From the NCBI GenBank assembly GCA_020205615.1, contig CM035165.1, forward strand, positions 90,644,005-90,708,004: a DNA stretch of 64,000 bases, read 5' to 3'. Shown piece after piece: positions 36,344 to 50,217 of the stretch. The stretch comes from Panax quinquefolius (lineage: Eukaryota > Streptophyta > Magnoliopsida > Apiales > Araliaceae). A program made the translations under genes and the position numbers. Position 1 is the first letter of the stretch. The number at the start of each line of letters is the position of its first letter. The notes under the pieces are model-generated. The model worked only from the letters and a program-made list of their open reading frames with translations. It was not told the origin of the DNA and did no database searches.

Positions 36344-36997
36344 TGTTAACGCCAAGATCTACTCCGACGCCCCAATCACGTAAAATGCCTCGATCCCGCA
36401 TTTCCAGAAACACGATAAATACCACAAGTTCGATTACCGGATCACGGAGAGGATAGCATTTCAAAGTGAGAGTCAAGATACGTGTTCACAAGGTTAACAA
36501 TGGAGGATGAATGTCCAGTGTCTTGAGAGAGATAATAATTTCGGCATACAGTATATGTGAATACGAATGTGAACGCACTGCTTGTGAAGACTTCATTGAT
36601 AGTGATACTCTCTTTTCCTTGCCATCGCGCCACCCACTACCTCCCGACATACCTTCGTGATCCGATGGTTTCGCCGGTGTGTATAGCTTCACCCACTACT
36701 TCGACTGCTTTTCACCGTCGATCGTCACCGGATCCCATCCACATTAATGCATGGCAAGAATAATAGCAAGCCAACCATCATGCTTTTTTTTCATCATTAC
36801 AAGTCAAAGTAATAGATATTAAAAGATCTAATGGGTTAGCCCCATGAACCAACCCTTGCTTTCATTGGATTTAATAGAAGTGATATGATGACTAGCCCAA
36901 TGACTTTCAAGGTTCAATAATGAAGACCCAATAGATTAATTAAATAAGTAAGTTCTCAATTTTATTCTCTACCAAAGAGGAAATATCACACCCAACA
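36344..36997 (-). repeat. 5' LTR of the Tat-type element
   Basis: 654 bp, matching 8410-9051, followed by the AAACT target duplication at 36998-37002. Confidence 0.9.
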
Positions 36998-39754
36998 AAA
37001 CTGCTTTTAAAATGTTTTGAGCCAAAATTTATGAGGGTATAGAACTGAAAATTTTAGTTTTGTAATGGTGGGTTGTGCTCCTATGAGTTATGGAAATAAT
37101 CCAATTGGAATGAATCAAAAGGAGCTAAAAGAAATTATAGTGAAGAATTTTAGTAAAATATATTAGAAACCAAAAATTGTGGACTGCTGACCCTAAGGAC
37201 AAATTCGGGGCAAGCTAGACTTTCCAGAAAATTATGGGCTTTTGGGGATGTGTAGTACACTGAGTAAGCTTTCCATAAACTCCAGAACGGACTGATTCCG
37301 ACTTCGGAGCAAGGAGTTATGACAGTTCAAAGTAGTCGTGTTTAATCTGCCAAAATTCTGGAAAACAGATTCGAAGCAGCCCTTGGACGAATTTTTTCTG
37401 GAATTCTGTGTTTAGAATTTGAAATGGTCAAAGAATAAAAGTTGTAGTCACGGAAGTTAGCTTCATGTGGGTTCAAGAATCGCTCAAAATGTTTTGAAAC
37501 GAAGAAGTTATGACTGTTTTAGCTTAACATGGTCAACCTGGAAAACAATTAAAAATTGTTATGACAGAGCATTTTGGAGCTTTGTTTGACTGCTTAAAGT
37601 TTCAAATGGGTGGCTTATATTTTCTAAATATAGTCTACTAGGGTGTTTTCAATATATCAAAATTGGTTGTAATCCAACTACGAGCTTAAATGTTAAAAAA
37701 TGCAAACTAAGCATTTCGTTATGGAGTATAGAAGAACTCAAACCGGGCACGCGAGGCCCAAGAAAAAGCACGCACGCATATGGCACAGTGTTGGGTAGTT
37801 CACCCAACTGATTTTTGGCTCGTGGTTTTGATAGTCTGGGTTGCTTGTAATGCTTGGATTATAATTTTTATAATTAGATGGATATACTACCTAAAACATA
37901 TCCAAAATTCAAAACATATGAACGAGTGGTTTAAAAGATATAACATCACAAAACGAGTGTCAAAGCAAGGATCCACTGTAACGCCGAGTCGGCTAGCTTA
38001 AGCCACGCAGGTCATAACGCGAGGCTCAAATTGCTAGCAACGCGCAGTCGCTTTGGCCGCATTGATTCCACGATGCGATTCTTGGTTGGCGTTAATGATT
38101 TGGCATGTAAAGAAGACACCTAATTAAAGTAAAATGTAATATAACAACTTTATGTCATGAAAACTCATTTTGAGCGCAAGGAAAATAATAAACATGTAAT
38201 GTAAACATAAGTTTACATGTTTACGCAAACGTAAGTTTAGAAATAATATGCAAAATGGGTATAAAGCTAAATGAAATGCATTTAAACCGCTTAAAATTAT
38301 ATTCGACATAAAACCGTTAAAACGAAGGTGTCTAGAGTTCAAACGAGATTTTGAACACAAAATTACATAATGTTATATGTATGAATTTAAAGTACAAGCA
38401 AGAATGTAAGTTATTCGCAGGAATAAATGCGATTATAAATAAAGCGAAGCATTCACAGACGTGGTGATAACGTGATTTAACACTTAACTATCGTAAAGGT
38501 ATGAAAATTACCAAAATTAAAGAAATGATGTAGTAAGCCATGTTTAGCAAAGAAAACTATTCATAAACCATATGGTTCCAAATTTACTATAAAAGAGGAA
38601 TATTCTTAAAATAGAATATAAGTGGTTTATGTTTCGAGATGTAAAGTATTTATACACTAAAGTCCCGTGGAGAACCTTATTATGCATAAAAAGGTTAAAC
38701 TAACAAAGTTTCTAAAGAAACCTAGAATGGTTATAAGACAAGAATAAAAGATTATAGGTTCCGTAACTAATGATCATGACTTATATGATTATTTAATATG
38801 CATGTGACATGTGACATAATTGGTTATCTAATACGATGTATGTGAACACGATCAGCAGTAGGATTCGTATGAGAAGTTAAATTAACTATAAATTCAGTAG
38901 TCCTCAATCAAGGCAAGTTTTTCATTTCTATTATGTTTGTGGATTAAATGTGATTATGTGGTGAGTTATATATCATGCCTTATGAATTCTTAAAGTCAAA
39001 ATATGATTATGTTAATGAAGTTATGGAACTCAATTTATATGTGATGTGATAAGACACGTCAGTATGTTGTAAATTAATAAGTTAGAAATGTATAATGCAT
39101 GAAATGTATGCATTGCAAGGAATTATTGATGAACGTAGATATACGATAGTAAAAGAAATATGGTGCATATTGATTGCAGTGCTATGTGAAACACGATAGA
39201 TCGTTAAATTTCATTGGGTCGTCGAGCTCAATCTTGCAAACACAAATTTTTTGCAAAGTTAATGATGTTATGCAATATTACTTGCTATACTTGGATGATG
39301 AAGATTGAACAATGATTTAAATGAATACATTTTCTTAAATTAGAAATTGTATAAAGCTATGATTGATGGTTTTGTTATTTATAATCGGCGCTATATAGTT
39401 TAAAATATTCTACTTAAGAATATTTGCTTCTAGATGAATTGTAATGAATATTTTATAAAATAAAGTGATATAGTAACATTACTATATAAGAAAGAATTTT
39501 TATTGAGGATCGAGTCAGATAAATATATGTATATAACTCTAGTTAAATAAATCATATAATAGATATGATTTCAAGATAAAGAAGAATCAGAAGGCCATGA
39601 TATTCTGTGGAACGAATGAATGGAAAGAAAGAAAAAAATTTATTCCGCATTTTTAGCTATTTTAACCTTAAATAATGTTTTAAAGCTATAACAAGGTAGA
39701 AGATTAACGCACAAGATCTGGAAAGGAAATGGTCCCGATTTTGGGGTCATCACA
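36998..39754 (+). mobile_element. Solo LTR of the 4.3-kb family, right part
   Basis: After the AAACT duplication the LTR resumes with sequence matching 1-60 (inverted) and 55430-57991. It ends GATTTTGGGGTCATCACA at 39754 and is followed by TAAAT, the same 5 bases as before 6755. Short open frames here (for example 37780-38001) have no counterpart in the other copies and are not supported as genes. Confidence 0.85.
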
Positions 39755-39759
39755 TAAAT

Positions 39760-41535
39760 TAATAAAAGTGAATATTATTCTAAGGAAGTTATTTTGTCGA
39801 TGTAAAATATTTTATATTTAATGTCAGTAGAAGAGTTTAATCGAGTATGGAAGAAAGAAATATTGAATGTGAATAATGTAGATGATGAACTATGGACTTT
39901 GAGACAAGTTTCCTAACTTGTATAAATTATTAATTATTTCAGGTGCTAGTTTTCTTAATTTTTGCAGTTTCTTACTTTGAGCAATTTCTTTAACTTGTAG
40001 TAAGATTGTTATTATTGCAAGTTCTAAACTTATTTAATTTTTTTTAATAATCTGCAAGTTTTGCACCTACATGCATTTGAATTTTTTTTATTAGCTAAAC
40101 TTATGTTCATTGTTATGTAATATCAAACTATTCAATATGTCGATCATGAATATTATTTTAAGAGTGAATGTCATTTGTTTTTGCTTACTCATTGCTGTGA
40201 AAGTAGTTAAGACTACTAAGAACAACCTCATAATATAAGGCCATATTTATGGAAAGTTTTGAAGTCTATGTGACTATTAACCACTTATGGATAGTCAAAA
40301 TTTATATAACCTGTGGGGACTTTTGGGCTATATAATGTCAACTTAACTCTTTTTAGTTTTGGCATAATTAAAAGATTTGACAATTTTGTGGCTATTAACT
40401 TTTATAAAAGAGTTCAATTTCTCATGACCATGCATGTAATTAAGAGCACCATGACCGTTGAATTACGATGATGTGTTCATGGTCCTCATGACCATGATAT
40501 AACAATCAAAGCAATTACGATCGTTGAAATCAGATGATGAGTTCATGGTCCTCAAGACTATTGGTAAAAGTTTTCAATTGTGGATCTGTTAAATAATTAT
40601 TGTCCATATAATGCCGATTTGGAGATTATATAGCCAAGCCATATATTGTCATGGTGAGGCTTTAGCTTGTAAGATTGTTAGGTTACACTGTGGAAAAGAA
40701 ATCGCGCATTGCTAGTTTAGGATTTCGTGTCACGAGGAGGAGAGAAATCCACGAAGAGCACGAAATCGATTGATTGATCAAGAGGGAGAACGACATATAC
40801 GGGCGACATCTAACGACGCTGTGACGTAACCCCTAGAATTCTAAACCTTATTAGGTTATCGGGATTCTAAGAGCCTTCTTCTTCGAGTCCTTCCACCCTA
40901 GAATCCGTAAACCTTATTAGGTTATTGGGATTCCAAGAGTCTTTCCGAAAGTGCCGAGAGAGAATGTCTAAGTCCTTCGATCGCCCAAGAGTCCAAGTCC
41001 CGAGTCTCCAGAGAGGTCCCTTCTTTCATAGAATGGAAGGGTATTTATAGAGCTTCGAATTTAAGTAATCACATGCAGTAGGCACATGCCTTCGTGAAAA
41101 TTCCAAAATACCCTTTAGTCATTGTAATAATGCCCATATTGCCACGTCCTTCTAGCCACCAATCCAATCCTCAATCAATTCCTAAATGAGCCGCTTCCAC
41201 GAGCCTTCTCCGGACACGTGGAGGCTTCTCCCTGTCTAGCCCCTTTATTTTCGATTTATCCGCCTTCATTTAATTAGGTTATGTGAACCCTAATTTGCAC
41301 ATTTAATGAGGTCATGGAACCCTAATTGTACATTTAAATTAATTAGGTCATGTGAACCCTAATTTTGCACTGGGCCCACATTTGCCCCTCACATGAGAGT
41401 CGTGATTCCCAAATAGGCGATCACGTAAGAATATTTTAAGCCTTTCGAACGATTTTTATGGAATTCACTTTACAAGTCTTCAAGATAATGGTCCTAGTAG
41501 AGGGAACCCCTAAGGAGCCAAACCTTAGAGTTAAA
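39760..41535. other. Unassigned sequence between retroelements
   Basis: 39760-40680 is AT-rich, with no coding potential that I can support and a repeated AT-CATGGTCCTCA motif near 40490 and 40545. From about 40680 base composition changes (GAGGAGAGAAATCCACGAAG), with two copies of ACCTTATTAGGTTAT at about 40850 and 40910 and three copies of a phrase around TGAACCCTAATT at 41280-41365. This looks like LTR or retroelement leader sequence; I could not find its partner. Confidence 0.4.
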
Positions 41536-44359
41536 TGTGACGCTCTAAAAATAGTATACGCCACCCATCTCTGGGTCGCCACTTATATGGTATGTAATAC
41601 AAATACAATATTAAATATACAATACGAAATGTGAGTTTGAATACAAATATTGTCTACTAGAGAGTATACAAACTCAAAAAGGAGTCCTCATTACTATTAT
41701 TATCACAATATTTCATGTATTAGTGAAGACTACTAATGCAAACATCTAGACCATCACCTATTCCCCGACTAGTCCCAAACCACGCTCTCATTTCAAGAGA
41801 ATAAAGGAAAGAAAGGGTGAGCTCAACTAGCCAAAGAAGAAATATTATGACTAAGATAATGCTAATAAATTATCATTAGCCTTCAACAAAGATAACAACC
41901 GATAGAATATAATGTACAACAAGTTTTAGATCAAAATTGCAAATGAATAAGCAATCCATTGTAAGAGTCAAGTAAAATATAAAATCTACTATCTTCTATG
42001 ATTTAAAAAGTTTTTCACCAACTTTATCGCTGAGACTAAGCTTAATAAATAATCCACATCATTAACTCATCCTTGCACTACAGGCCAAGGATATTTTTAA
42101 GATCACGACCACAAATTATCCATGCACCATGTGCAAAAGATAATCGTGAGTTTTCATCAACGGCCCCGATCATGCCATAAAATAATTCATCTTTGCACCT
42201 CGCCAAAGAGAATCCATAGCCATAATCATACCAAAATCGGCCCATCAATGCACTACGGCCAACGAGGACTTTTACCACATCATTTGTAACATTACTACCA
42301 TGATTACAATCAATAATCCCTCGGTCATAATCATACCAAGTCCATCTACGCACTACAAAGCCATGTATGACTTTCAACAAAATATAAACATGAGGATGAT
42401 GACAATGATATAAGAATTCAATAAAACAAATTCAAGAATTAATTTATCCAGAACTAATAATGTCCAAAATGTCAACACGACATCGCTTGTAGAGTAAAAT
42501 TCAAGAATGCTCGTAAGAATATTTCCATGAAAAGATATCGATGAAGCGCAAATATCAAGGATATTCCACTAATTTCATGGAGTATAAGTCAAAACTTTAA
42601 CCAACCGAGTATAATAAAGAATGGAATAACAAAAGAAATCACCATGCACGCGATAGATCGCATACGTAGGTTATTCCAATGTAATAATAAATAACTAATC
42701 AGTCCCCAGAAATGCATGTATGTGATATTCTAATGTAATAATAAAAGATTTAATCAGTCCCAAGAGAACGCATGCATGTGATATTCCAAATGTAATGATA
42801 AATAATGAACCAGTCCCCACAGAAACAATACGTATGTGATGTTCCAATGTAATGATAAAGAATGGAATAATGTAAGTTCTCTTTATGGATAAGAAAGAAA
42901 TAATACTCTACCTTAGAAGAAATCGGATATGAAGTAGTGAAATAATGTAATAATTTTCTTCTTTTCTCTCTATAATTCTCTCTATAATAATTGCTCTATA
43001 GCTTTAGTGAATTGGTGAGAAATGAAGGAAGAATGAGCTTCTATTTATAGAAAATATAGTTTCGATAATCGCACGCTTGGGGCTCAAAATATTATAGTAT
43101 AATACCTTCCTCTTTTTCTTCACTTTTAATTTAGTCCCGCAAGTATTATTAAACTTGCACCAACTCCCCTAACAAAGAAATAATGTGAATCAATAGAAAA
43201 TCATGTGATAAAAACAATTACAAGATAAGACTTCCATCTATACCTCCATTTTTAACTTACCATGCAAGTATTATCAATCTTGCACCAACTCCCCTAATAG
43301 TAACAAGAATGTGAATCAATAGTACACACATGTGAACAAATAGTTATAATCATGTGAATTAATAGCAATTAATTGTTTCATTTATCCCAAGCTAAATAAT
43401 TCATCGGGTCAATATAACCTCCGCACATCAATTATTATCAAATAAATGTCAATTTTCACTAACACAAATAATTCCAACACAATGAAACTATTTTTATCAA
43501 CAATATAAATTTTAAAATTTTGAAGTTTGATTTTTCCTAAAAAGTCAATCGTTGATTTTTGTCCAAATAGTGAATCCTTGAAAATTTTGTGTTTATAGAC
43601 TATTTTTACTAATTTCATCGCTCCGACTCAAATATCACGTCCCAAGATCTCCAAATTCAACTCCAACACAACTTCAATTTTAATAACATTCATTATTAAT
43701 ATTATAACTCACAATATTTAACAACTGTGTCGCTCCTGTGAAAGAGGGGCTTTCCAATAAGGATTTCTCCCTATCATGCAATTAGGTGACCAAACCTCTC
43801 CTCGATGTAACTTCTACATATCAAATATTGCAATTTAATAATATGAATAAATTTGTCGCCTCAATTATTGAATTAATAAAATAATATATTATGCAGTATG
43901 ATATTGTGATAATAATCGAATCAATAATACGAGAGATATGATGCAACAATTATCGTGAGTAATAATCGAGTATAACTAAGTGACTTTCACGTAAGCATTA
44001 ATAATCAATACAAAGAAGCATCGTGGCAACCAATGCCAGACATCGTACTTTTACTAATGGGTAGTTCAACAAGATAATCTCAGAAACCTCCGCCGTTATT
44101 TTCATAAAGTATTTTTGTCATTTTCTTAATCCGATAATAATTCCATTGTGGGGTCCACTAATGATTCAAATTCGCCGCATTTAATATTCCCCAACAAAAA
44201 GAATATTCCCCACCAATCTAATATTATATAACAACTCACAGATTTTGCAAAATTTATAAATATAACCCACAACTATAACATTATATCAAATCCACACCAT
44301 AATATTTAAAAAATTATTTTGAGAAAATTAAATATTTATTCATAAAACTGGGTCTCACA
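41536..44359 (-). mobile_element. Solo LTR of the element 1/2 family
   Basis: Plus-strand ends TGTGACGCTC and GGTCTCACA are flanked by TTAAA on both sides (41531-41535, 44360-44364). The body follows the LTR of elements 1 and 2: CACCCATC...GGGTCGCC near 41560, ATTATGACC motifs, (TTCCAATGTAATAAT)n, a TATA box on the minus strand (43042-43050) and the AATATTCCCC...ATAACATTATATCAAAT end. It is more diverged than elements 1 and 2, so older. No internal region: it formed by recombination between two LTRs. Confidence 0.88.
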
Positions 44360-44364
44360 TTAAA

Positions 44365-44697
44365 CCCTAGGAGGCAAAAACCTAGCAGGCTCTACTGGAC
44401 CTATTGGGAATTCCTCCAAAAATATTTCCATAGCTTGCCAAAGATTTATTTCTTTATTTTTTCTCGAACAAGAGAAATGATCAAATAAAATTAAATTTAA
44501 TAAAATCTTTCTTTCGTAAATCGATTTTTCCTTTTACCAAATCATTTTAATTAATTTTATTTTTTGAAAATAAAATCAAATTTTAATCTTATTTTGGAAA
44601 TAAAATCAAAGCTTTTTTTGTTTTGAAAATAAATCAAATCTTTCTTTATTTTGGAAATAAACCAAATCTTTCTTTATGTGAAAGCAAAAGATTTATA

Positions 44698-44729
<32 letters not shown>

Positions 44730-46397
44730 ATCATCTATATATATAAATAATCCATTTTCAACAATTACCCATTGTTGGGAATAAAATTAAATCTTCTTTA
44801 TATTTAGCAAATAATATCTTTAATATATTTCTATTTAGAAATAAATTCAAAGATACTTATCTTTTGGAAATCACTTAATCCTTCCCTTAATGAAAAAGAG
44901 TGATTACTTCCTTTTCCGTCAGAAGCATACTTGGGGGCTATACAAGATTCATATGTATGCATCGCCCAAGCCATTCACGCCTCCTTGTTTATCTTGCTTC
45001 ATTTTGGATTTTCTTTCTTCCTACGAGCAAGGAAGATCCTCAAGGGAGCAGCAAGAAGACATTCCTCAATTCGAGCGAGAGGTAACAAAGAGAATTTCTT
45101 CCTATAGGGCCGAACCCTAGGGGATGAACCTTATAGGGTCGAACCCTATGGGAACGTCCGAGCCTTAGAGCTTCATTCCTTCTTCTATTTTTTCGACTTG
45201 CTTCCTCTATTTCTTTTTTATTATTTCAGTAATCAGTCTTTTCGTGCTTCCGAGCCCCATCACCTTAATAACATCTTGGTTTTTTCCCCTAATTCATCAA
45301 GAAGGCTAAAATTTTCGCACGAAGGAACACTGCTCCAAGCAGCTTGATTGGTGGAGCAATAGACCTCATCAAAGGAATGAAGAGAGGAACACTTCCAATC
45401 TTTCTTGTCTTTTCGAGCCCCATTACCTTGATTACATCTCGCTTTTTTCCTTCGGATAATAAAGAAAGACTTGACGCTTTGTCCACGAAGGAAGAAAAAT
45501 GCTCTACATGCAAGTGAAACCGCTTCCAGATGGCCTAAACCCCTAGGGGCGTAACCCTAAGAGGCCGAACCCTAGAAAGTAACCTTATGGAAAATCCGTG
45601 TTTTGGGCAAAAAATGAAGTTCGGACGAAAGCAGCTACTATTCAGAAGCGAACTTTGATCCGCTTGGAGTTTTGGGGTCTGTAATATATCAAAACGACCA
45701 GATCGACGAGCTCTACAAAAGTCATTGCTATTCCATGAAATATGCTGTTATAAGACCAAAAAGGCTTCGAATGATGCCTTTGATGTCCCAAGTATTTTTG
45801 AAATTTTTGGGAAATTGCTTTCGTGATAATTATGATTCCTAACCTCCTAACATTGTTTGTTCTTCTTTTCAAGTGTTTTTAGGCTTAAATCTCAGATTTT
45901 CCTCTTGCCATGGTGAGCACTTCAAGTTCAAATGCCTCATTTCCTTGTTCTTTAGATCCCTTACGTCAATTTTTTTCTCGCAGCCCTCCCCATCAACATT
46001 CTCGTGATACTTGGGAACAACCAAGGAGGCCCCATTTTCAATGATCGGGAAAGGGCCCTCCTTTGGTATTTTCGCCGCCTTTTGGAAGCAAGTCCAAACT
46101 TACGACCGCATAACTTTTCCTCCACCATGTAAGGAAGGCTTGTTTCTATATATATCCAACGGCATTGGAAGTCAGTGACTTTCCGATTCTCGATCGTGAT
46201 TCTCATTCACTTTTGTCTTATTCATCTAACCACATTCTGTGAATGGCAAGATTGGACCGAGAAATACTTGAGAATGCCGATTATGTGGATATACTAAAGA
46301 GAAGGCTAACATTCTTCGTCAGATCCAACTACGCAGGACCTTTCAGATCCAACAGACCACGGTGCTCCTCACACGCATATTCATCACTTTGGGGGAA
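44365..46397. other. Unassigned region with retroelement-like coding traces
   Basis: It resumes the interrupted sequence left of the solo LTR (phrase AACCCTAGGAGG, then repeated CGAACCCTA motifs at 45110-45150 and 45550). 44450-44880 is AT-rich and includes an (AT)n run at about 44697-44730. From about 45910 a plus-strand frame reads MVSTSSSNASFPCSLDP and, in a second frame, MARLDREILENADYVDILKR toward 46320. Composition suggests a gag-like start of a retroelement. I do not recognise the family. Confidence 0.35.
44697..44730. repeat. AT microsatellite
   Basis: Alternating (TA)n run with one interruption, within an AT-rich block. Confidence 0.85.
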
Positions 46398-48263
46398 TGT
46401 GTTAGGTTTATAATATTCATGTAAGAATCAAATTGCATAAAAGTGCTAAGCATGTAAAATCGTGAGTTTAAAATTTACAAACCATATATCCTGATCACCC
46501 TTTATGCATAATTATTAATTAAACGAAAAGATAAAGAATAAAATCATACCTCAAGATCGAGCTTCCTCGTGTACAAGTTCACCTCCAATCCTTTTCGCTC
46601 AACTTGAATCCACTGGGTTTGGTTCCTTCCTTCGATCAACGTTAGCCACCCATGTGTTTGGCCTCTGAAGTGATCCACCAAGGAAGAAGAAAATTCAAGA
46701 AGAAGGGTATTTGGCTAAACCCTAGTTTTCATCTCTATAGAAAAGAACGTATTCTCCCAACTATTGGAATTTACGATAGTCAAAGTCAACAACTCCCACC
46801 ACCCATAATAAGACTCCTCTTATTTATCGATGTAGGCAACCTCCTTAACAATTAAGAAATTGGGTTTTATTTAATTAATTAAATTCTTTTAATTAATTAG
46901 GCCCTAATCTTATTAGGATAATTAATTAAACTCTTTAATTAATTTAACCTCCTAATCTTATTAGGAATAAATGAGAGTATTTTATATTAAATTAATTCCT
47001 AAACTCTTTTAGAAATTAAAATAATAATAATTGTAATAATATTAATAAGACTCTCTTATTAATTTATATTTAATATTTCTAAAATATTAAATAATAATAT
47101 TAAGCTATTTAATTTATTCTATCACCATAGATTAAATTAAATATACTTAACATATTAATTACGATTATGCCATTAACTTCTTAAATAATTATTCTTCCTT
47201 TTATGGTGTGAATTCTTTTTAGGTTCTCCATATTAAACCTATCATGAATAAATCAATTAGAATAATTTAATCTTATTTAAATAAATAAATTAAACAATTA
47301 ATTTATTTAAATAAATAATATTTATTCTACAATAGGATAAGCCTCCCCAATGATCAACGACTTTCCAGATAATATAGATTTCAACATTAATCATTAAAGA
47401 ACCTTTGAGTAAATAGTTACCAGATAATTCAATCCTTCCACCATACAATGTCCCAATTAAATATAAGACATGGAATTATCACAAGTCTTATTTTATTTAA
47501 TTATATGTATTTCGATCCTTAAATGCACAACTCCAAATAATGCAAATTAGAAACTCCTTTCTAATTTCATTCTCGCCGCGCCAAGGACTACCGGGTTGTC
47601 ATTTATCGAATCACATAGACATTTCTCTTCTTTTATTAGAAGTGGTAGATTCTTTATCGATCATACATTATTCCATGTACAACTTATTATACCCAAGCAT
47701 ACCTTTGATATACCCTAAGGGTCTTAAGGAATAAGTCAAAGTATAACTCATCATACACAAGATACTATGATGATCTCAAGTCCAAGGATTACTTATACTA
47801 CTATCACTACAGAATTCCTATCGACAGCAAATAAAACTCCATTAGGTATTCCTTAGCTTAGCCACGCTCAGTGAACTTATTCTCTAATAAGCACCTACAT
47901 ACTTGCTTTAAAGTGTTCCACACAAATGATCATGAGATCAATCATCCTCATCCAACGAAAGCAAGCAACGATGTATAATCAATCTATCCGGATTCACTAA
48001 TCCCCAATTTAGTAATCCAATGATTGGGAACTATTTTAGTTTTTAAGCTTTCTAAGAATTTAGATCTCATTAAAATGATCATCATCATTATTCTAAAAGC
48101 ATGCTTAAAACTATGGGTTTATCACATATTATAAAACAAAGATCCTCGTAGATAATTCAAAGCCTTTAATAAATTAATACTTTTATTAATAAATGAATAA
48201 GATTGTTACAAAGTATATGCTTTATCATCAAACATGATTGGCTTGCAGTGCATACTACTTTCA
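46398..48263 (-). repeat. 3' LTR of a Ty1/copia element
   Basis: The plus-strand left edge is TGTGTTAGG or TGTTAGG (46398 or 46400) and the right edge is CTACTTTCA. Directly to the right the minus strand has a purine-rich AAGTGGGAGAT, a typical copia polypurine tract, which sets orientation and this boundary. Length about 1.86 kb. The matching 5' LTR is not in the window, or is lost at the gap. Confidence 0.65.
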
Positions 48264-50217
48264 ATCTCCCACTTGCACTAAAGCCAATCGTCATGGTAAC
48301 TCATACTCTTCTTCTCTAAGTGACGATTATCCCGTCATTGGATAAGCTTTTAGTTAATGGATATGTAATGTTGTTCATGAGAGTCCACTATCTCTATAGT
48401 GATTTCCATCTTCAATGATTCTAATAATCAAATGAAAGTGCCACAACACATGTTTAGATCCAAGATGAGACTTAGAACTATTCCTAGTTCTCAGAATGAA
48501 CTTTAATCCAAACAATCAACTTGCAGCCTTCATTTATAGCTATATACTTTGTCTTTATCACTAAACCAAGAATCATTGCTTGGAAACTTTCCAATTCATC
48601 GCACCATCGCCCAAGATAACGCTTTTACCTTAAAGTGGATTTTCTCGTCATCTCGTCTCGTCTGAAAAACTTGAGTCTCATAAGCCTCTAGTTTTAATTT
48701 AGACCCACCATGAATATGATCACATCCTTAGTGCTTAAGTTAAGCTTTAATATGTTTTTCACCGACTCATAGTGAACTTCTCCTAATATGATCGATCAAC
48801 ATCGTGTCTCAGATATTTCATCAGATACATGATATTCACTCATGTGATCTCTCTTTGAGTCTTTGGGGACTATTAAGAGAGATACACTCCATAGCTCATC
48901 GACATGAGACATCTCTTGAGTTTGCCATGCTAAACGACTTTAGCATCAAATGAATATACGCCTTGGGTTAAGTCGAGCATCCCTTAAATCTATCTATATA
49001 GATTTTATCCCCAAATTAAGATACTCTTCCAAATCATTCATGGAGGAATGTTTAGACAACTTTATCTTTTATCGATCAGAGCATTGGTATGTCATTCCTT
49101 ATCCATAATATATCAACATATAATACTAGGAATGTCACGATGCTCCCTAATCGACCCTTTTGTACACACTATGTTCATTCTTATTTTGATAAAATCAAAC
49201 TCTTTTGATTGCTTCATCAAAACGAATGTTCCATATTTGAGAAACTTGCTTTAATCCATTTCTCCCAGTGTCTACAACACTTATCTCATCGTATGTAATC
49301 GGATCATCATCTTCTATGATGTGTACCTCATCATCATCATCCATGATGAATCCATACCTCCTAGGTATCTTTGGTACTATTCCCATTTACGATTCAACCA
49401 GGTACAACAGTCTATCTATAGGTTCCTCTTATTTGATTTATAGTGTTTTGTGATTCTTGAACTCTTCAAGATCTATTATCCTCCCACTAGCCTCTTCAAT
49501 GATAAACACCTTTATCTTGTAAGGAAGCTTGTTTTGCAATAAACACCTTTTGCTAAGTAGGATTATAGAACATTTACCCTAAACTTACTTTTTAGATGTC
49601 CCACAAATCAGATTTGTCAAATCTTGTCCCAAGCTTATCCTTTCAAACCTTTTCACATAAGTTCGACAACCCCTTATCTTAACATACTTAGGATTAGAAT
49701 CCTCCCCGCCCATAACTTTTACGGATTCTCAATGGATTTTGAGGTTACCATTTTGTAGATATGCAAATATTTCTAGGATATGATCCTGAAGGATACCTGA
49801 ATGCTCAGAAATTATTATGGACCGCATCTACGTCCAACAAGGTACGATTTTTCATTCGCTTACATCAATCAATTATCACAGACGATGTGTCCATTATCGT
49901 AAAACCATTTGAGATGATCTAGAAACTTATTGCACAAGTATTTATTCTCGATCTAATCAAAGAATCTTAATACTTTGCCAATTTGTTTCATTTCAATTTT
50001 GAACCTTTCAAATAATTCATACTTCAGTATTTTAGCAAATACACACATTCAACTCTTTCGAATGATCATCTCCTTTTCTTATACTAATTTGTTCAATATG
50101 CAAAATTATTTTCATGTAAGTCAAGTATACAAAATTTATTATAATATTCCATTCTATACAAAACATTATTATTATAAATGTAACAACAATTGTTCTTAAT
50201 TATAATACCAAAGATTT
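48264..50217 (-). pseudogene. Decayed Ty1/copia pol (integrase end, RT start, RNase H)
   Basis: Reading the minus strand from the gap: KSIENP...LWAG, TYVKRFE and EEASGRIIDLEEF are the integrase tail of copia elements. 49386-49195 reads RRYGFIMDDDDEVHIIEDDD and PITYDEI, the usual lead-in to copia RT. 48850-48300 gives RNase H-like stretches (WIKVHSEN, ITYPLTKSL) just before the PPT. Only about 350 bp separate the RT lead-in from RNase H, so most of RT is deleted. Many stops and frameshifts make it non-functional. Confidence 0.75.

Larger units (their letters stand above)
8410..36997 (-). mobile_element. Ty3/gypsy LTR retrotransposon of Tat/Retand type, carrying two nested elements
   Basis: Two LTRs (8410-9051 and 36344-36997) start TGTTAAC and end CCCAACA, flanked by the 5-bp duplication AAACT (8405-8409, 36998-37002). 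The minus strand reads, in order, PBS, gag, protease, RT, RNase H, integrase, a tandem array, an antisense coding region, PPT and 3' LTR. RT shows the DLNKACPK motif and a VDDM catalytic site. Gene order with an extra antisense ORF and an LTR of about 650 bp fits the plant Tat clade ('Tat' here is a plant retroelement lineage). All coding regions are frameshifted. Elements 1 and 2 are inserted inside it; without them it is about 11.6 kb. It inserted into a solo LTR, so it is younger than that LTR and older than its two passengers. Confidence 0.9.

Noticed and set aside
37780..38001. Open frame of 73 codons with hydrophobic N-terminus
   Set aside because: Inside the right part of a solo LTR; the equivalent stretch in 53712-57991 is not open, so there is no evidence of a gene.
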